Assembly (NCBI RefSeq): GCF_934476685.1
Contig: NZ_CAKSNX010000001.1
Coordinates: 310,001-374,000, forward strand
DNA: 64,000 nucleotides
Source of the DNA: an uncultured Ruminococcus sp.
GTDB lineage: Bacteria > Bacillota > Clostridia > Oscillospirales > Ruminococcaceae
Direction: 5' to 3'
Position 1 is the first letter of the stretch; each line of letters begins with the position of its first letter. The notes beneath the pieces are model-generated. The model did no database searches, had not been told where the DNA came from, and was given only the letters and a program-made list of their open reading frames with translations. This document shows positions 34,570-42,685 of this stretch, piece by piece. Position numbers and translations under genes: made by a program.

Positions 34570-34702
34570 TTTCTATTCCTCCATTTTAAATAATTTCAAA
34601 TATAAATAAGCCAAAGCCTATAATAAACTAACAAACTAAAAAATGAGTCACATTAATAAAAATATATACAAAGTAGGTATAGCACAAAGCAAGTTTTAGG
34701 AT

Positions 34703-34903
34703 CAACCCCTTTTTCAAAAGGGGTTGCAGATTCTTAAGGCAGAGCCTTAAGTCGCTCCCGCAGGAGCGAAATCCCCTACGGAGGAGCTCCGCACAGGGTG
34801 AAAAGTCAACGCCTACGGCAGTTGACTTAGGCAAGCCCTGCGATAGAGGGCTGCTCCTTACTCGCCTATCGCACTCATTACCCTGCAAGGGCTTGCCCCT
34901 TGC
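34703..34903. repeat. Cluster of seven consecutive hairpins upstream of thrS
   Basis: Within 200 bp there are perfect or near-perfect stems at 34703-34726 (CAACCCCTTTT), 34733-34751 (CTTAAGGC), 34753-34768 (CGCTCC), 34779-34791 (CGGAG), 34803-34828 (AAGTCAAC), 34834-34852 (AGCCCT) and 34885-34903 (GCAAGGG). TGCGATAG/CTATCGCA (34839, 34866) adds a longer-range pair. The 34570-34985 gap holds no convincing gene. The composition differs from the AT-rich surroundings, suggesting an inserted structured repeat element. Confidence 0.7.
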
Positions 34904-34985
34904 ACTGTCAAACCTTCAAACCCACAATTCAAGCAACGCTCAAACTTATAAATTCATACAAATTTATAAACCAAGCACCCTCAAC

Positions 34986-35315
34986 CTACCTAGTGCTGAG
35001 TAAATATTCCATAACGTAAACATATCCCCAGAAAGCAAGTAAAGCAAAACTTAAAAGATTTGATATGATGCTAAGTACCTTCCTCGGTGCTTTCTTTATC
35101 AGCCAAGTGCTGCCGTCGTTCCCCTTTTTCTCAATAAGCTGAGAGAAAAATGTCGAGAACCAGTATGTCACTATCCATATGGGGAGAAAAATAAGAAATC
35201 CAAGCTTGTATGATATCTCTCCACAGTAGGATATGTATGATACATACCCGGCCGCAGCGTATGCAGCTAAACATACTGTATAGCAAATGATCGCCAGAAC
35301 CTTTCTGACTTTCAT
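34986..35315 (-). CDS. Small multi-pass membrane protein
   Basis: A 109-residue protein with three to four hydrophobic helices (VLAIICYTVCLAAYAAAGYV, LGFLIFLPIWIVTYWFSTFF, a weaker ISNLLSFALLAFWGYVYVM) and short charged loops. I do not recognise the family. It is the first gene after the T-box, starting 74 bases past the T-box terminator, and therefore probably responds to uncharged tRNA-Thr together with thrS. AGGGGGTG lies upstream of the ATG. A transport or membrane-sensor role is possible, without direct evidence. Confidence 0.7.
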   Translation of the reverse strand: MKVRKVLAIICYTVCLAAYAAAGYVSYISYCGEISYKLGFLIFLPIWIVTYWFSTFFSQLIEKKGNDGSTWLIKKAPRKVLSIISNLLSFALLAFWGYVYVMEYLLSTR

Positions 35316-35388
35316 AGTATCAACACCCCCTCAGCATTGTAAACACCTAAGCCACTAGCGAATGAAAAAATGAAAAATATAATGCAAT

Positions 35389-35672
35389 AAAAAATCCCAT
35401 AGAAGCGATTCGCTCCTATGGGACGTTGTAAACGTGTTTCCACCCAATTTCACCGAAATATATAATGAATATCTCAGCCTCGTTGACAGCCTTTAACGCA
35501 GACCTGCGGCGTGTATTGAACGCACTCAGGGGCGGTGTTCCATTTACCTTGAAATGTGCCGCTTTCAGCAGCCGCAGCACTCTCTGTAAGATCAAATACC
35601 GTAAACAGACTTCCCCGTCATAGTTTTATCATCTTAAATTGTCCGCAGAGAACTTTCCCTGCGCTTGAATTT
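35389..35672 (-). ncRNA. T-box leader, probable threonine specifier
   Basis: The minus-strand leader has the T-box layout: stem I with ACAGAGAG (near 35581) and GCTGAAAG apical features, a specifier region GGAACACCGCCCCTGAG (35541-35525), the T-box proper TGGGTGGAAACACG (35446-35433), and the terminator stem with ACGTCCCA alternative pairing (35389-35424, six Ts). The specifier can be read ACC (Thr) or, shifted by one, CAC (His). Downstream thrS favours Thr. The UGGA bulge implies tRNA with U73. A promoter lies directly upstream. Confidence 0.82.
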
Positions 35673-35673
35673 A

Positions 35674-35702
35674 ATTTTATCACCCTTCTCAGCCTTTGTC
35701 AA
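35674..35702 (-). promoter_or_regulatory. Promoter of the T-box leader
   Basis: On the minus strand TTGACA (35702-35697) and TAAAAT (35679-35674) have a 17-bp spacer, placing the start a few bases before stem I. Confidence 0.8.
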
Positions 35703-35764
35703 GAGGGAATTGCTCCGCCATAGTAAATATTATAATTTTTTTGTGTAATTAACTAAAAAATGCC

Positions 35765-35793
35765 TTGACAATTAGAACAATTTATTATACAAT
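35765..35793 (+). promoter_or_regulatory. Promoter of rny
   Basis: TTGACA (35765-35770) and TACAAT (35788-35793) have a 17-bp spacer. It is divergent from the T-box promoter 60 bp away. The leader of about 225 bases to the rny ATG is AT-rich, and I see no recognisable riboswitch in it. Confidence 0.75.
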
Positions 35794-36024
35794 AATAATA
35801 TGCATTATAATTTTTTATATGAGCTACGCCAATGGGCGATGAATAGTGATTATTATAAAATCAATTTTGCTGATTTGTATCTTTACAATTTAATATCGGG
35901 TGGGGTAAGATCATAAGTTAATATTTTTGCATGGCTGAGTTTTCTGAATGGATCATTTTTTTGACAGCTGTGCTTTTTTACTGAGATTTTCCCCATACTT
36001 TCTAAGAAGGAGGAATGACTACAC

Positions 36025-37590
36025 ATGAGCATTGGAATGGCAATAGTTTTGTGTATAGTCGCTCTTTTTCTTGGCGCAGTTGTAAGCGGACTTGTTTGTT
36101 TTAAAATGGGTGAAGATCATCGTAAAAAAACAGCTGAAGCATTGATGGGCTCGGCTGAAAAAGAAGCGGACAGAATCGTAGAGGACGCTAAAAAGAACGC
36201 TGAAACCCTTAAAAAAGAAGCTTTAGTCGAAGCAAAGGACGAAATACATAAGTCCCGCCAGGAAACTGAAAAAGAGCTTAAAGAAAGAAGAATCGAAGTT
36301 TCAAGACAGGAACGCAGAGTCCAGCAGAAGGAAGAATCTGTTGACCGTAAGCTGGATAATCTGGAGAAAAAGGAAGAAAGCCTTCAGGGAAAGCTGAAAT
36401 CTGTCGACAAAAAACTGGAGGAAGCCGAAAGGATCAAGAAATCCCAGCTGGATATGCTGGAGAAGATCTCACAGCTCACAGCCGAACAGGCTAAGGAGCA
36501 GCTGCTTTCACAGCTCGACGGCGATCTCGTTCACGAAAAGGCTGTCAAGATCTCCAACTTTGAAGCGCAGATCAAGGACGAATGTGATGCCAAGGCAAGA
36601 CAGTATATCTCGCTCGCTATCGCAAGATGCGCTGCGGATCAGGTATCTGAAACCGCCGTTTCAGTCGTTACACTTCCTAATGACGAGATGAAGGGTAGGA
36701 TCATCGGACGTGAGGGCAGAAATATCAGAACTATCGAAACTCTTACAGGCGTTGACCTTATCATCGACGATACTCCTGAGGCTATTACGATATCCTGCTT
36801 CGATCAGGTAAGAAGAGAGGTCGCTAGGATCGCTCTTGAAAAACTTATACAGGACGGAAGAATCCATCCGACCCGTATCGAGGAAATGGTCGAAAAGGCT
36901 AAGCGTGAGGTCGAACTCAAGATCAAGCAGGAGGGCGAAAGAGCTGTTCTCGAAACCAACGTGCATGGTCTTAATCATGAGCTTATCAAGCTTATCGGCC
37001 GTCTGAGATTCCGTACAAGCTACCGCCAGAATGTGCTTAATCACTCTATTGAGGTCGCACATCTCGCAGGTATGATGGCTTCCGAACTGGGAGTTGACGC
37101 TAACCTTGCAAGAAGAGCAGGACTGCTCCACGATATCGGTAAGGCCCTCAGCTATGAGATAGAAGGTTCACACGTTCAGATAGGCGTTGACGTATGTAAA
37201 AAGTACAAGGAAAGCCCTGACGTTATCCACGCTATCGAGGCTCACCACGGCGACGTTGAGACCCGTACAGTCGTTGCGGCTCTCGTACAGGCTGCCGATG
37301 CTATTTCTGCGGCAAGACCTGCGGCAAGAAGCGAGAATTATGAGAACTATATCAAGCGTCTTCAGAAGCTGGAGGAAATTTGTACTTCTTATGAGGGAGT
37401 AGAGAAATCCTATGCTATACAGGCAGGCCGTGAGGTAAGGATCATGGTTCAGCCGGAGAAGATCAACGATGAAAAGATGATAATCGTTGCAAGAGAGATC
37501 GCTAAGCGTATCGAAGCGGAAATGGATTATCCTGGACAGATCAAGGTAAATCTTATCCGTGAGAGCAGAGCGGTCGAGTACGCAAAGTAA
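36025..37590 (+). CDS. rny: Ribonuclease Y
   Basis: Membrane-anchored endoribonuclease that starts mRNA decay in Firmicutes. The 521 residues show an N-terminal span (MAIVLCIVALFLGAVVSGLVC), a long coiled coil (about 40-200), a KH domain (GRIIGREGRNIRTIE) and the HD domain with HSIEVAHLAGMMA, LLHDIGKA and EAHHGDVE. The SD is AAGGAGG before the ATG. It is followed by a strong terminator, so it is monocistronic. Confidence 0.97.
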   Translation: MSIGMAIVLCIVALFLGAVVSGLVCFKMGEDHRKKTAEALMGSAEKEADRIVEDAKKNAETLKKEALVEAKDEIHKSRQETEKELKERRIEVSRQERRVQQKEESVDRKLDNLEKKEESLQGKLKSVDKKLEEAERIKKSQLDMLEKISQLTAEQAKEQLLSQLDGDLVHEKAVKISNFEAQIKDECDAKARQYISLAIARCAADQVSETAVSVVTLPNDEMKGRIIGREGRNIRTIETLTGVDLIIDDTPEAITISCFDQVRREVARIALEKLIQDGRIHPTRIEEMVEKAKREVELKIKQEGERAVLETNVHGLNHELIKLIGRLRFRTSYRQNVLNHSIEVAHLAGMMASELGVDANLARRAGLLHDIGKALSYEIEGSHVQIGVDVCKKYKESPDVIHAIEAHHGDVETRTVVAALVQAADAISAARPAARSENYENYIKRLQKLEEICTSYEGVEKSYAIQAGREVRIMVQPEKINDEKMIIVAREIAKRIEAEMDYPGQIKVNLIRESRAVEYAK

Positions 37591-37673
37591 CCACAAAGTA
37601 GATTACAAAGTAATCACTACGTAAATTACTTTGTAGATCACTTTTATACTCAAAAATATTTAAAGAATAAAAA

Positions 37674-37708
37674 AGCGGGCAAATTTTTTAGTTTGTCCGC
37701 TGTTTTTA
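37674..37708 (+). terminator. Terminator after rny
   Basis: AGCGGGCAAA, an 8-base T-rich loop, TTTGTCCGCT, then GTTTTTA. One G-T pair in the stem. Confidence 0.85.
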
Positions 37709-37746
37709 TATGAAAGATATCAAAAGACGGATCGGAGGATAAGTCT

Positions 37747-39306
37747 ATGGCTAAAAAGGAAGATACACCGAACAAAGGTCATAAGCATCTGTTCGGGTCA
37801 TCTGAAAAATCGGATTTTATTTTGAATATGACTGCTGACGGCGCACAGAAAATGTGCGGTGTTTACATTATACTTGCGGTCATCATAACTGCCATTGCGG
37901 CGATACCTGCGTATTTTACTCAGACGGTGGAGGAATACACCCTTGAGGACGGCTCGGTTCATTATCTGAGCGAGAACTTTATTTTCTATGCAGGTGCGGC
38001 TGTAATGCTGCTGGGATTTGTGGGTTATCTTATTTTTATGATAGCCTGCTCCAAAAAACAGGTGGTTTTAAAAGACAACAAGGCGCTTTTTGCTCCGCTG
38101 GCTGTAATGCTGCTGTCGGCTGCGTCGTGTATCACATCTTTAAATCTTTACACGGCTGTTCTCGGCTATCTGGGCAGGCATGAGGGAATTATCACTATAC
38201 TGGGATATTTCGGATTGTTTGCGGTAGCTTTTGCTGTACACAGTGCAAACAGAAAGATAAGGATAATGGATCTCGTTGTCGGCACAGGCTTTGTGCAGGC
38301 TGCGGTGGGAATTTTGCAGGCTGTTCCTGCGACATCATCGGCAATGAAAAATTTCTTTGAATACCTTTATGTCGGACCGGGAACAGACCCTTCATTTTAT
38401 TCTTTAAATGACGCTGCTTATTATGACGGCGGAATATCGCAGATAACAGGTATTTACACTCACAGCAGGGCGGCAAGCGGATTTGCCACAAGCCCGTTCG
38501 CTCTGGCGGCTGTTCTTGCAGTTGCTTTTGCCTGTGCGGCTGCGGGTGCGGCATTTGATGAAAACAAGAAGAGAAGAGTGCTTTACACTATCGCTGCTCC
38601 TGTAATGGCTGCGGCGGCTTGCCTTACAAGGGTAAAGCCTGCGGTAATAGGCATCATTGCGGCGGCTGTTATCGTACTTGTGCTTGCGGTCATAGGTGCG
38701 GTAAAGAAAAAGGAAAGATCGGCTGTTATTTTTGCAGTTATCATAATGGCTGTATCGGGCGCTTGCGGCGGTATACTTTTCGGTACAGGTGCGGCTGACT
38801 TCAGAGATGAGCAGGTTATCTTCACAGACGGCTTTGTAATGCGTTCGATAACATATCTTGGTCGTGAGGACAGTGAAGACACTGAAAAGGACATTTACAC
38901 ATATCTTCGTGATGACGGAATGTATGTTGCACAGCAAAATCCTATGCTTGGAACAGGTCCTGACAATCTGTCTTATGAATACTCAGCCTGCGGAACTATC
39001 ACAGACAGATTTTACAATGAATATGTTGACCTTGCGGCATCGAGAGGAATACCTTGTCTGATAGCATACGGCATTTTCCTGCTGGTGAGCGTTGTGAAAA
39101 TGGCAAAGGGCATAAAGCGTTTTATCGGCGGCGAAACGGACTGGACGGTCTGTGCGGCATCGGCGGCTGTGCTTTGCTACCTTATACAGGCTTTCTTCAA
39201 CACCTCATGGGTGAACTCGACTCTTTATCTTTACATCATGCTCGGTCTTGTATGGAGCGGTGCAGGGGTGCTTAAATCGGAAAAATCGAAAGAATCGAAA
39301 AAGTAA
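37747..39306 (+). CDS. O-antigen-ligase-like polytopic membrane protein (Wzy_C type)
   Basis: A 519-residue protein with about 11-12 membrane spans and a large extracellular loop between the late spans (about 355-430). YLGRHEGIITILGYF and the loop motif NPMLGTGPDNL resemble the O-antigen ligase/polymerase family (RxEG and GxGxxNF-like elements). Such proteins move glycan chains onto lipid or protein acceptors at the outer face of the membrane. There are no glycosyltransferase neighbours, so the polymer is unknown. GGAGG lies upstream of the ATG. Alanine-rich helices use GCG/GCT codons more than genes in the left part of the window. Confidence 0.78.
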   Translation: MAKKEDTPNKGHKHLFGSSEKSDFILNMTADGAQKMCGVYIILAVIITAIAAIPAYFTQTVEEYTLEDGSVHYLSENFIFYAGAAVMLLGFVGYLIFMIACSKKQVVLKDNKALFAPLAVMLLSAASCITSLNLYTAVLGYLGRHEGIITILGYFGLFAVAFAVHSANRKIRIMDLVVGTGFVQAAVGILQAVPATSSAMKNFFEYLYVGPGTDPSFYSLNDAAYYDGGISQITGIYTHSRAASGFATSPFALAAVLAVAFACAAAGAAFDENKKRRVLYTIAAPVMAAAACLTRVKPAVIGIIAAAVIVLVLAVIGAVKKKERSAVIFAVIIMAVSGACGGILFGTGAADFRDEQVIFTDGFVMRSITYLGREDSEDTEKDIYTYLRDDGMYVAQQNPMLGTGPDNLSYEYSACGTITDRFYNEYVDLAASRGIPCLIAYGIFLLVSVVKMAKGIKRFIGGETDWTVCAASAAVLCYLIQAFFNTSWVNSTLYLYIMLGLVWSGAGVLKSEKSKESKK

Positions 39307-39320
39307 AAATATCAGCAAAC

Positions 39321-39339
39321 GGGCGGCCATAGGTCGCCC
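39321..39339. repeat. Small GGGCGGCC/GGTCGCCC palindrome, copy 3
   Basis: GGGCGGCC-ATA-GGTCGCCC with one G-T pair, 14 bp after the membrane-protein stop. The second arm is identical to copy 1. Confidence 0.7.
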
Positions 39340-39429
39340 TTGCTTATGCATAGGCTTTTGCAGCGGTCAGCGGCATTATCTAAAGTTAGTCAAAGTATAC
39401 AAAAACAGGCGGCGAGATTTTAATAGTTT

Positions 39430-39474
39430 GTATGCCGTAAAGGTATTGACAAATGTATACCTTTGTGGTATACT
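39430..39474 (+). promoter_or_regulatory. Rubrerythrin promoter with two tandem dyads
   Basis: TTGACA (39446-39451) and TATACT (39469-39474) have a 17-bp spacer that is almost filled by a perfect dyad GTATACC-N5-GGTATAC (39455-39473). A second, imperfect copy GTATGCC-N5-GGTATTG lies at 39430-39448, 25 bp upstream and covering the -35 box. The layout predicts a dimeric repressor bound twice on one DNA face region; the regulator is not in the window. Confidence 0.8.
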
Positions 39475-39564
39475 TTAATCACAGCAAAGGAAACGGCGCT
39501 GAAAGAATTAATGAAAACAATCAAAATCTAAAAACAAAAAATGATAACAAGGAGGACAAAAATT

Positions 39565-40113
39565 ATGTCAAAGTTTGTATGTTCAGTATGCGGTTATATT
39601 TATGAAGGCGAAACAGCTCCTGAGAAATGTCCACAGTGCGGCGTTCCCGCTTCAAAGTTCAACAAGGTAGAGGACGAGCAGATCACATGGGCAGACGAGC
39701 ATAAGGTAGGTTCTGCACAGGGACTGGACGAGGAAGTTGTTCAGGGTCTGAGAGATAATTTCAACGGCGAATGTTCAGAAGTTGGTATGTACCTTGCAAT
39801 GGCAAGAGTTGCATACAGAGAGGGTTATCCTGAGGTAGGTCTTTACTACGAAAAGGCAGCTTATGAAGAGGCTGAGCACGCTGCAAAGTTCGCTGAACTT
39901 CTCGGCGAGGTAGTAACACCTTCAACAAAGAAGAATCTTGAGCTGAGATACATGGCTGAGAACGGCGCTTGCGAGGGTAAGCTCGTACTTGCAAAGAGAG
40001 CAAAGGAGCTTGGCTATGACGCTATCCACGATACAGTACACGAGATGGCAAAGGACGAGGCAAGACACGGCTGCGCTTTCAAGGGTATGTACGACAGATA
40101 CTTCGGCAAATAA
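39565..40113 (+). CDS. Reverse rubrerythrin
   Basis: A 182-residue peroxide-scavenging protein with the rubredoxin domain first (FVCSVCGYIYEG...KCPQCGVP, residues 5-31) and the di-iron ferritin-like four-helix domain after (FNGECSEVGMYLAMARVAY, EEAEHAAKFAELLGE, DEARHGCAF). The domain order is reversed relative to classical rubrerythrin, as in the Clostridium oxygen-response revRbr. The ATG at 39565 follows AAGGAGG; the upstream in-frame codons have no SD. It reduces H2O2 with electrons from NADH via rubredoxin reductase. Confidence 0.93.
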   Translation: MSKFVCSVCGYIYEGETAPEKCPQCGVPASKFNKVEDEQITWADEHKVGSAQGLDEEVVQGLRDNFNGECSEVGMYLAMARVAYREGYPEVGLYYEKAAYEEAEHAAKFAELLGEVVTPSTKKNLELRYMAENGACEGKLVLAKRAKELGYDAIHDTVHEMAKDEARHGCAFKGMYDRYFGK

Positions 40114-40132
40114 TTTAAGAACATAAATAATG

Positions 40133-40170
40133 AACGGCTGCGGTGAGAGATCACGGCAGCCGTTTTTTGC
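40133..40170 (+). terminator. Terminator after rubrerythrin
   Basis: AACGGCTGC pairs with GCAGCCGTT around an inner GTGA/TCAC stem, followed by six Ts in all. Confidence 0.9.
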
Positions 40171-40189
40171 TATATTAAGATAAAAGAAT

Positions 40190-40214
40190 GACGGCGGACA
40201 TTTTGTCCGCCGTC
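40190..40214 (-). terminator. Hairpin between convergent genes
   Basis: A perfect stem GACGGCGGAC/GTCCGCCGTC with a five-base loop. On the minus strand it is followed by ATTCTTTTATC, so it probably ends the aldolase transcript. Confidence 0.65.
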
Positions 40215-40274
40215 GGGGAAAGAAATTTATAAGAAATTTGCATTGAAATGACTTGATTTGTTTGACTAGTTTGA

Positions 40275-41252
40275 TTAGTCCATTGCTACGACTTCTTTAT
40301 AGAACTCAGTGTAATCCTTTCTGTTCTCCTTTGTGAAGGCGATAGCTGTTCTTGGGTGCTGGTTGAGAAGTCCTGTCATAAGGTACTGGAGATCGTAACC
40401 CCATACAATACCGTCAGCTTTCAGCTTTCTCATATGGTCTTCGATGAACTTTATTACAGGGTATGTATTGTACTTAGGATTTCTCAGGAAGCCTAAGAGA
40501 AGCTCCATAGCGCAGTTGCCTGCACCTCTGCCCATTTCGGCATAGGTAGCGTCCAGCCAGTCAACTCCGTCGCCTACTGCCTCGATAGTGTTGGCGAAAG
40601 CGAGCTGCTGATTGTTATGAGCGTGGATACCGATCTTCTTGCCGTACTTTTCGGCAGCCTCCATATATGTATCTGCGATCCTTGCGATCTGCTCAGGGTA
40701 GAGTGCGCCGTAGCTGTCTACGATATAGAGAACGTCAACAGGTGACTTTCCAAGGATATCAAGGGCAACTTTGAGGTCGTCGCTCTGGGCATTTGAGATA
40801 GCCATAATGTTGCAGCTTACTTCATAGCCCTTTTTCTTTGCATCCTCGATCATATCCACTGCGGAAGGGATAGTGTTGAGGTATGTTGCAACACGGATAA
40901 GGTCAACAGGGCTGTTGCTCTTTTCCTGAATATCGTCCTTATAGTTGCATCTTCCTACGTCAGCCATAACAGCAAGCTTGAGGTCGGTATTATTATCGCC
41001 GACAACGGCTCTGATATCATCATCGTTACAGAACTTCCACTTGCCGAATTTATTTACATCGAACATTTCCTTATCAGCCTTATAGCCGAACTCCATATAA
41101 TCAACGCCTGCTTTGATATTAGCGAGGTAGAGGTCGTGAACGAACTCATCGGAAAAATAGAAGTCATTAACAAGACCTCCGTCACGAAGTGTTGCGTCTA
41201 TTACCTTTACGCCTGAGCGGTAGTTCATAAGGTTAGAAATTTCTTTCATCAT
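40275..41252 (-). CDS. DRE-TIM aldolase (HMG-CoA lyase-like/4-hydroxy-2-oxovalerate aldolase-like)
   Basis: A 325-residue TIM-barrel metal-dependent lyase. The signature VIDATLRDGGLVND holds the DRE-type Asp and Arg, and IGIHAHNNQQLAFAN holds the metal His pair. GRGAGNCAMELLLG at the far side is the usual glycine-rich end. It cleaves or forms a C-C bond of a 2-oxo acid, but the substrate is not predictable. It resembles aldolases in nucleotide-sugar or nonulosonate-like loci, yet none are adjacent. It is monocistronic with its own promoter at 41329. Confidence 0.82.
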   Translation of the reverse strand: MMKEISNLMNYRSGVKVIDATLRDGGLVNDFYFSDEFVHDLYLANIKAGVDYMEFGYKADKEMFDVNKFGKWKFCNDDDIRAVVGDNNTDLKLAVMADVGRCNYKDDIQEKSNSPVDLIRVATYLNTIPSAVDMIEDAKKKGYEVSCNIMAISNAQSDDLKVALDILGKSPVDVLYIVDSYGALYPEQIARIADTYMEAAEKYGKKIGIHAHNNQQLAFANTIEAVGDGVDWLDATYAEMGRGAGNCAMELLLGFLRNPKYNTYPVIKFIEDHMRKLKADGIVWGYDLQYLMTGLLNQHPRTAIAFTKENRKDYTEFYKEVVAMD

Positions 41253-41279
41253 TCATTCTCCATTCCATATTACTTTCGA

Positions 41280-41301
41280 TTTAAAGCTTGCAAGCTTTAA
41301 A
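41280..41301. repeat. 22-bp perfect palindrome in the aldolase leader
   Basis: A palindrome centred on AAGCTTGCAAGCTT between the aldolase promoter and start codon, followed by a partial repeat CAGCTTTAAATCA. It could be an RNA hairpin or operator. Confidence 0.7.
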
Positions 41302-41328
41302 TCTTGTCAGCTTTAAATCACTAAAGTG

Positions 41329-41357
41329 ATTATAGCACACTTGATCGTTTTTTGCAA
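41329..41357 (-). promoter_or_regulatory. Promoter of the aldolase gene
   Basis: On the minus strand TTGCAA (41357-41352) and TATAAT (41334-41329) have a 17-bp spacer. Confidence 0.75.
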
Positions 41358-41405
41358 GCGGAGAAGATATTTTTTTACCGAATATGCAAAATTTCGTCAC
41401 ATATA

Positions 41406-41440
41406 ACAAAACTGCCGATGAAATACACCGACAGTTTTGT
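41406..41440 (-). terminator. Terminator of the HAD/C_GCAxxG operon
   Basis: On the minus strand ACAAAACTGTCGG pairs with CCGGCAGTTTTGT-like sequence (one mismatch), ending in a TTTTGT tract. It lies after the HAD gene stop. Confidence 0.65.
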
Positions 41441-41478
41441 ACAAGGCAATACCATTTTGAAATTACATTGCCTAAAAA

Positions 41479-42126
41479 TTACATGAGTTCGCTATAATCT
41501 GAGAAAAATTTATCCGACTCTGCTTTAAGCTGCTGCCAGTCGGCTATATAATGGCTGTTAAGGCAGGCGACGGCTGTAAAGCTGCCTGCTTTTGCACCTC
41601 TTATGCCTTCGATTATATCTTCAAAGACTGCGCAGTCTTTGGGCGGGAGGGATATTTTCTTTGCCGCAAGCTCATAGACATCGGGAAAGCCTTTCCCTCT
41701 TTCAACTTCGGAAGTGGTGGTGAAAGCGTCAAAAAGCTCATATATGCCATGATGTTTAAGAACGGGTTCGTAAAGTTCTTTTGAAGAGGCGGTGGCAAGG
41801 CATATTTTTATACCTTTGCTTTTAAGAAGTTTCAAGTATTTATCCGCTCCGCTGACGAGCTGAACGTTGTTTGCATACTCATACTCAGCCATATCGACCC
41901 ATTCCTGCATTATATCCTCTATATTCTCATTGAGTGAGAAACGCCGGTTGGTATAAACGGCGGCGGCACGGTAGTTCATGGCGGAAACGGCTTTGAAGTA
42001 GTCGGCAGGGACAGCTATGCCACGCTTGCCGAGAAACTTTTTGTCTATCTCGCTCCACACATAATTCGACTCGACAAGAGTGCCGTCGAAGTCGAAAACT
42101 GCGCCTTTGAAATCTGTAAAACTCAT
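41479..42126 (-). CDS. HAD-superfamily hydrolase (phosphatase/phosphomutase-like)
   Basis: A 215-residue HAD subfamily I enzyme. Motif I is FDFDGTLVES with the nucleophile Asp, motif II is CLATASSKE, the Lys lies in VERGKGFPDVYELAAKK, and motif IV is CAVFEDIIEG. A helical cap lies between motifs I and II. It resembles beta-phosphoglucomutase and phosphoglycolate phosphatase, so the substrate is a small phosphorylated sugar or acid. It is the last gene of a minus-strand run with the next two. Confidence 0.85.
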   Translation of the reverse strand: MSFTDFKGAVFDFDGTLVESNYVWSEIDKKFLGKRGIAVPADYFKAVSAMNYRAAAVYTNRRFSLNENIEDIMQEWVDMAEYEYANNVQLVSGADKYLKLLKSKGIKICLATASSKELYEPVLKHHGIYELFDAFTTTSEVERGKGFPDVYELAAKKISLPPKDCAVFEDIIEGIRGAKAGSFTAVACLNSHYIADWQQLKAESDKFFSDYSELM

Positions 42127-42154
42127 TATATGTATCCTTTGTTATTTTAGTCCT

Positions 42155-42661
42155 TTAGTCCTGTTTTGCTGTGCTGTTTTTATCTGCGTACACAAATTCG
42201 CATAGCAGACCGGACGACATTGCGATAAGGTCGGGGCAGGGACGTTTTTTATAGTATTCGTTTGTACGCTTTTCGGGCATAGGCTTATCAGGACCGCTCA
42301 GTCCGAGCATTTCACGGCAGATTATGGAGTCGAAATTATTTTCCTCTTTGAAACGCCTTGCAAAACGCTGGACGAGGGCATAGTTTTCGCCCTTAGCTTT
42401 GGGGTCAGAGCCGTTTATATTTCCGTAGAGCATACCAAGCACCATGACAGCTCCCGAAAAAGCACCGCAGACCTCTCTCATTCTGCCGATGCCTGCGCCG
42501 AATCCGCTGGAGATTTTAAGGACAGTTTTAAGGTCAAGCCCCATTTCGTCACACCATGCGGCGGCGACGGACTGGGAGCAGTTATAGCCTTTAAAGAAAT
42601 ACTCTCTTGCAAGGGCGGATTTTTCCTGCTTTTTATCGAATATATCGCATTTATTGCACAT
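42155..42661 (-). CDS. C_GCAxxG_C_C family redox protein
   Basis: A 168-residue cysteine-rich protein. It matches the family layout: FFKGYNCSQSVAAAWC, GFGAGIGRMREVCGAFSGAVMVLG (the GCAxxG-like centre reads VCGAFSG), and downstream ICREMLG and RPCPDL cysteines. These proteins probably bind a cofactor or metal through conserved Cys, but the function is not established. It starts MCNKCDIF and lies 28 bp upstream of the HAD gene. Confidence 0.85.
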   Translation of the reverse strand: MCNKCDIFDKKQEKSALAREYFFKGYNCSQSVAAAWCDEMGLDLKTVLKISSGFGAGIGRMREVCGAFSGAVMVLGMLYGNINGSDPKAKGENYALVQRFARRFKEENNFDSIICREMLGLSGPDKPMPEKRTNEYYKKRPCPDLIAMSSGLLCEFVYADKNSTAKQD

Positions 42662-42685
42662 TTTATCTTACCTGCCTTTGAAAGA

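Noticed and set aside
34628..34888. Open frame of 86 codons on the minus strand within the hairpin cluster
   Set aside because: It runs through several perfect stems, lacks an SD and has no protein-like pattern; the sequence is better explained as structured repeat DNA.
35316..36024. A firm oriC call
   Set aside because: Skew and orientation suggest an origin, but no dnaA/dnaN and no cluster of TTATCCACA-type boxes was seen, so it is kept only as a finding.
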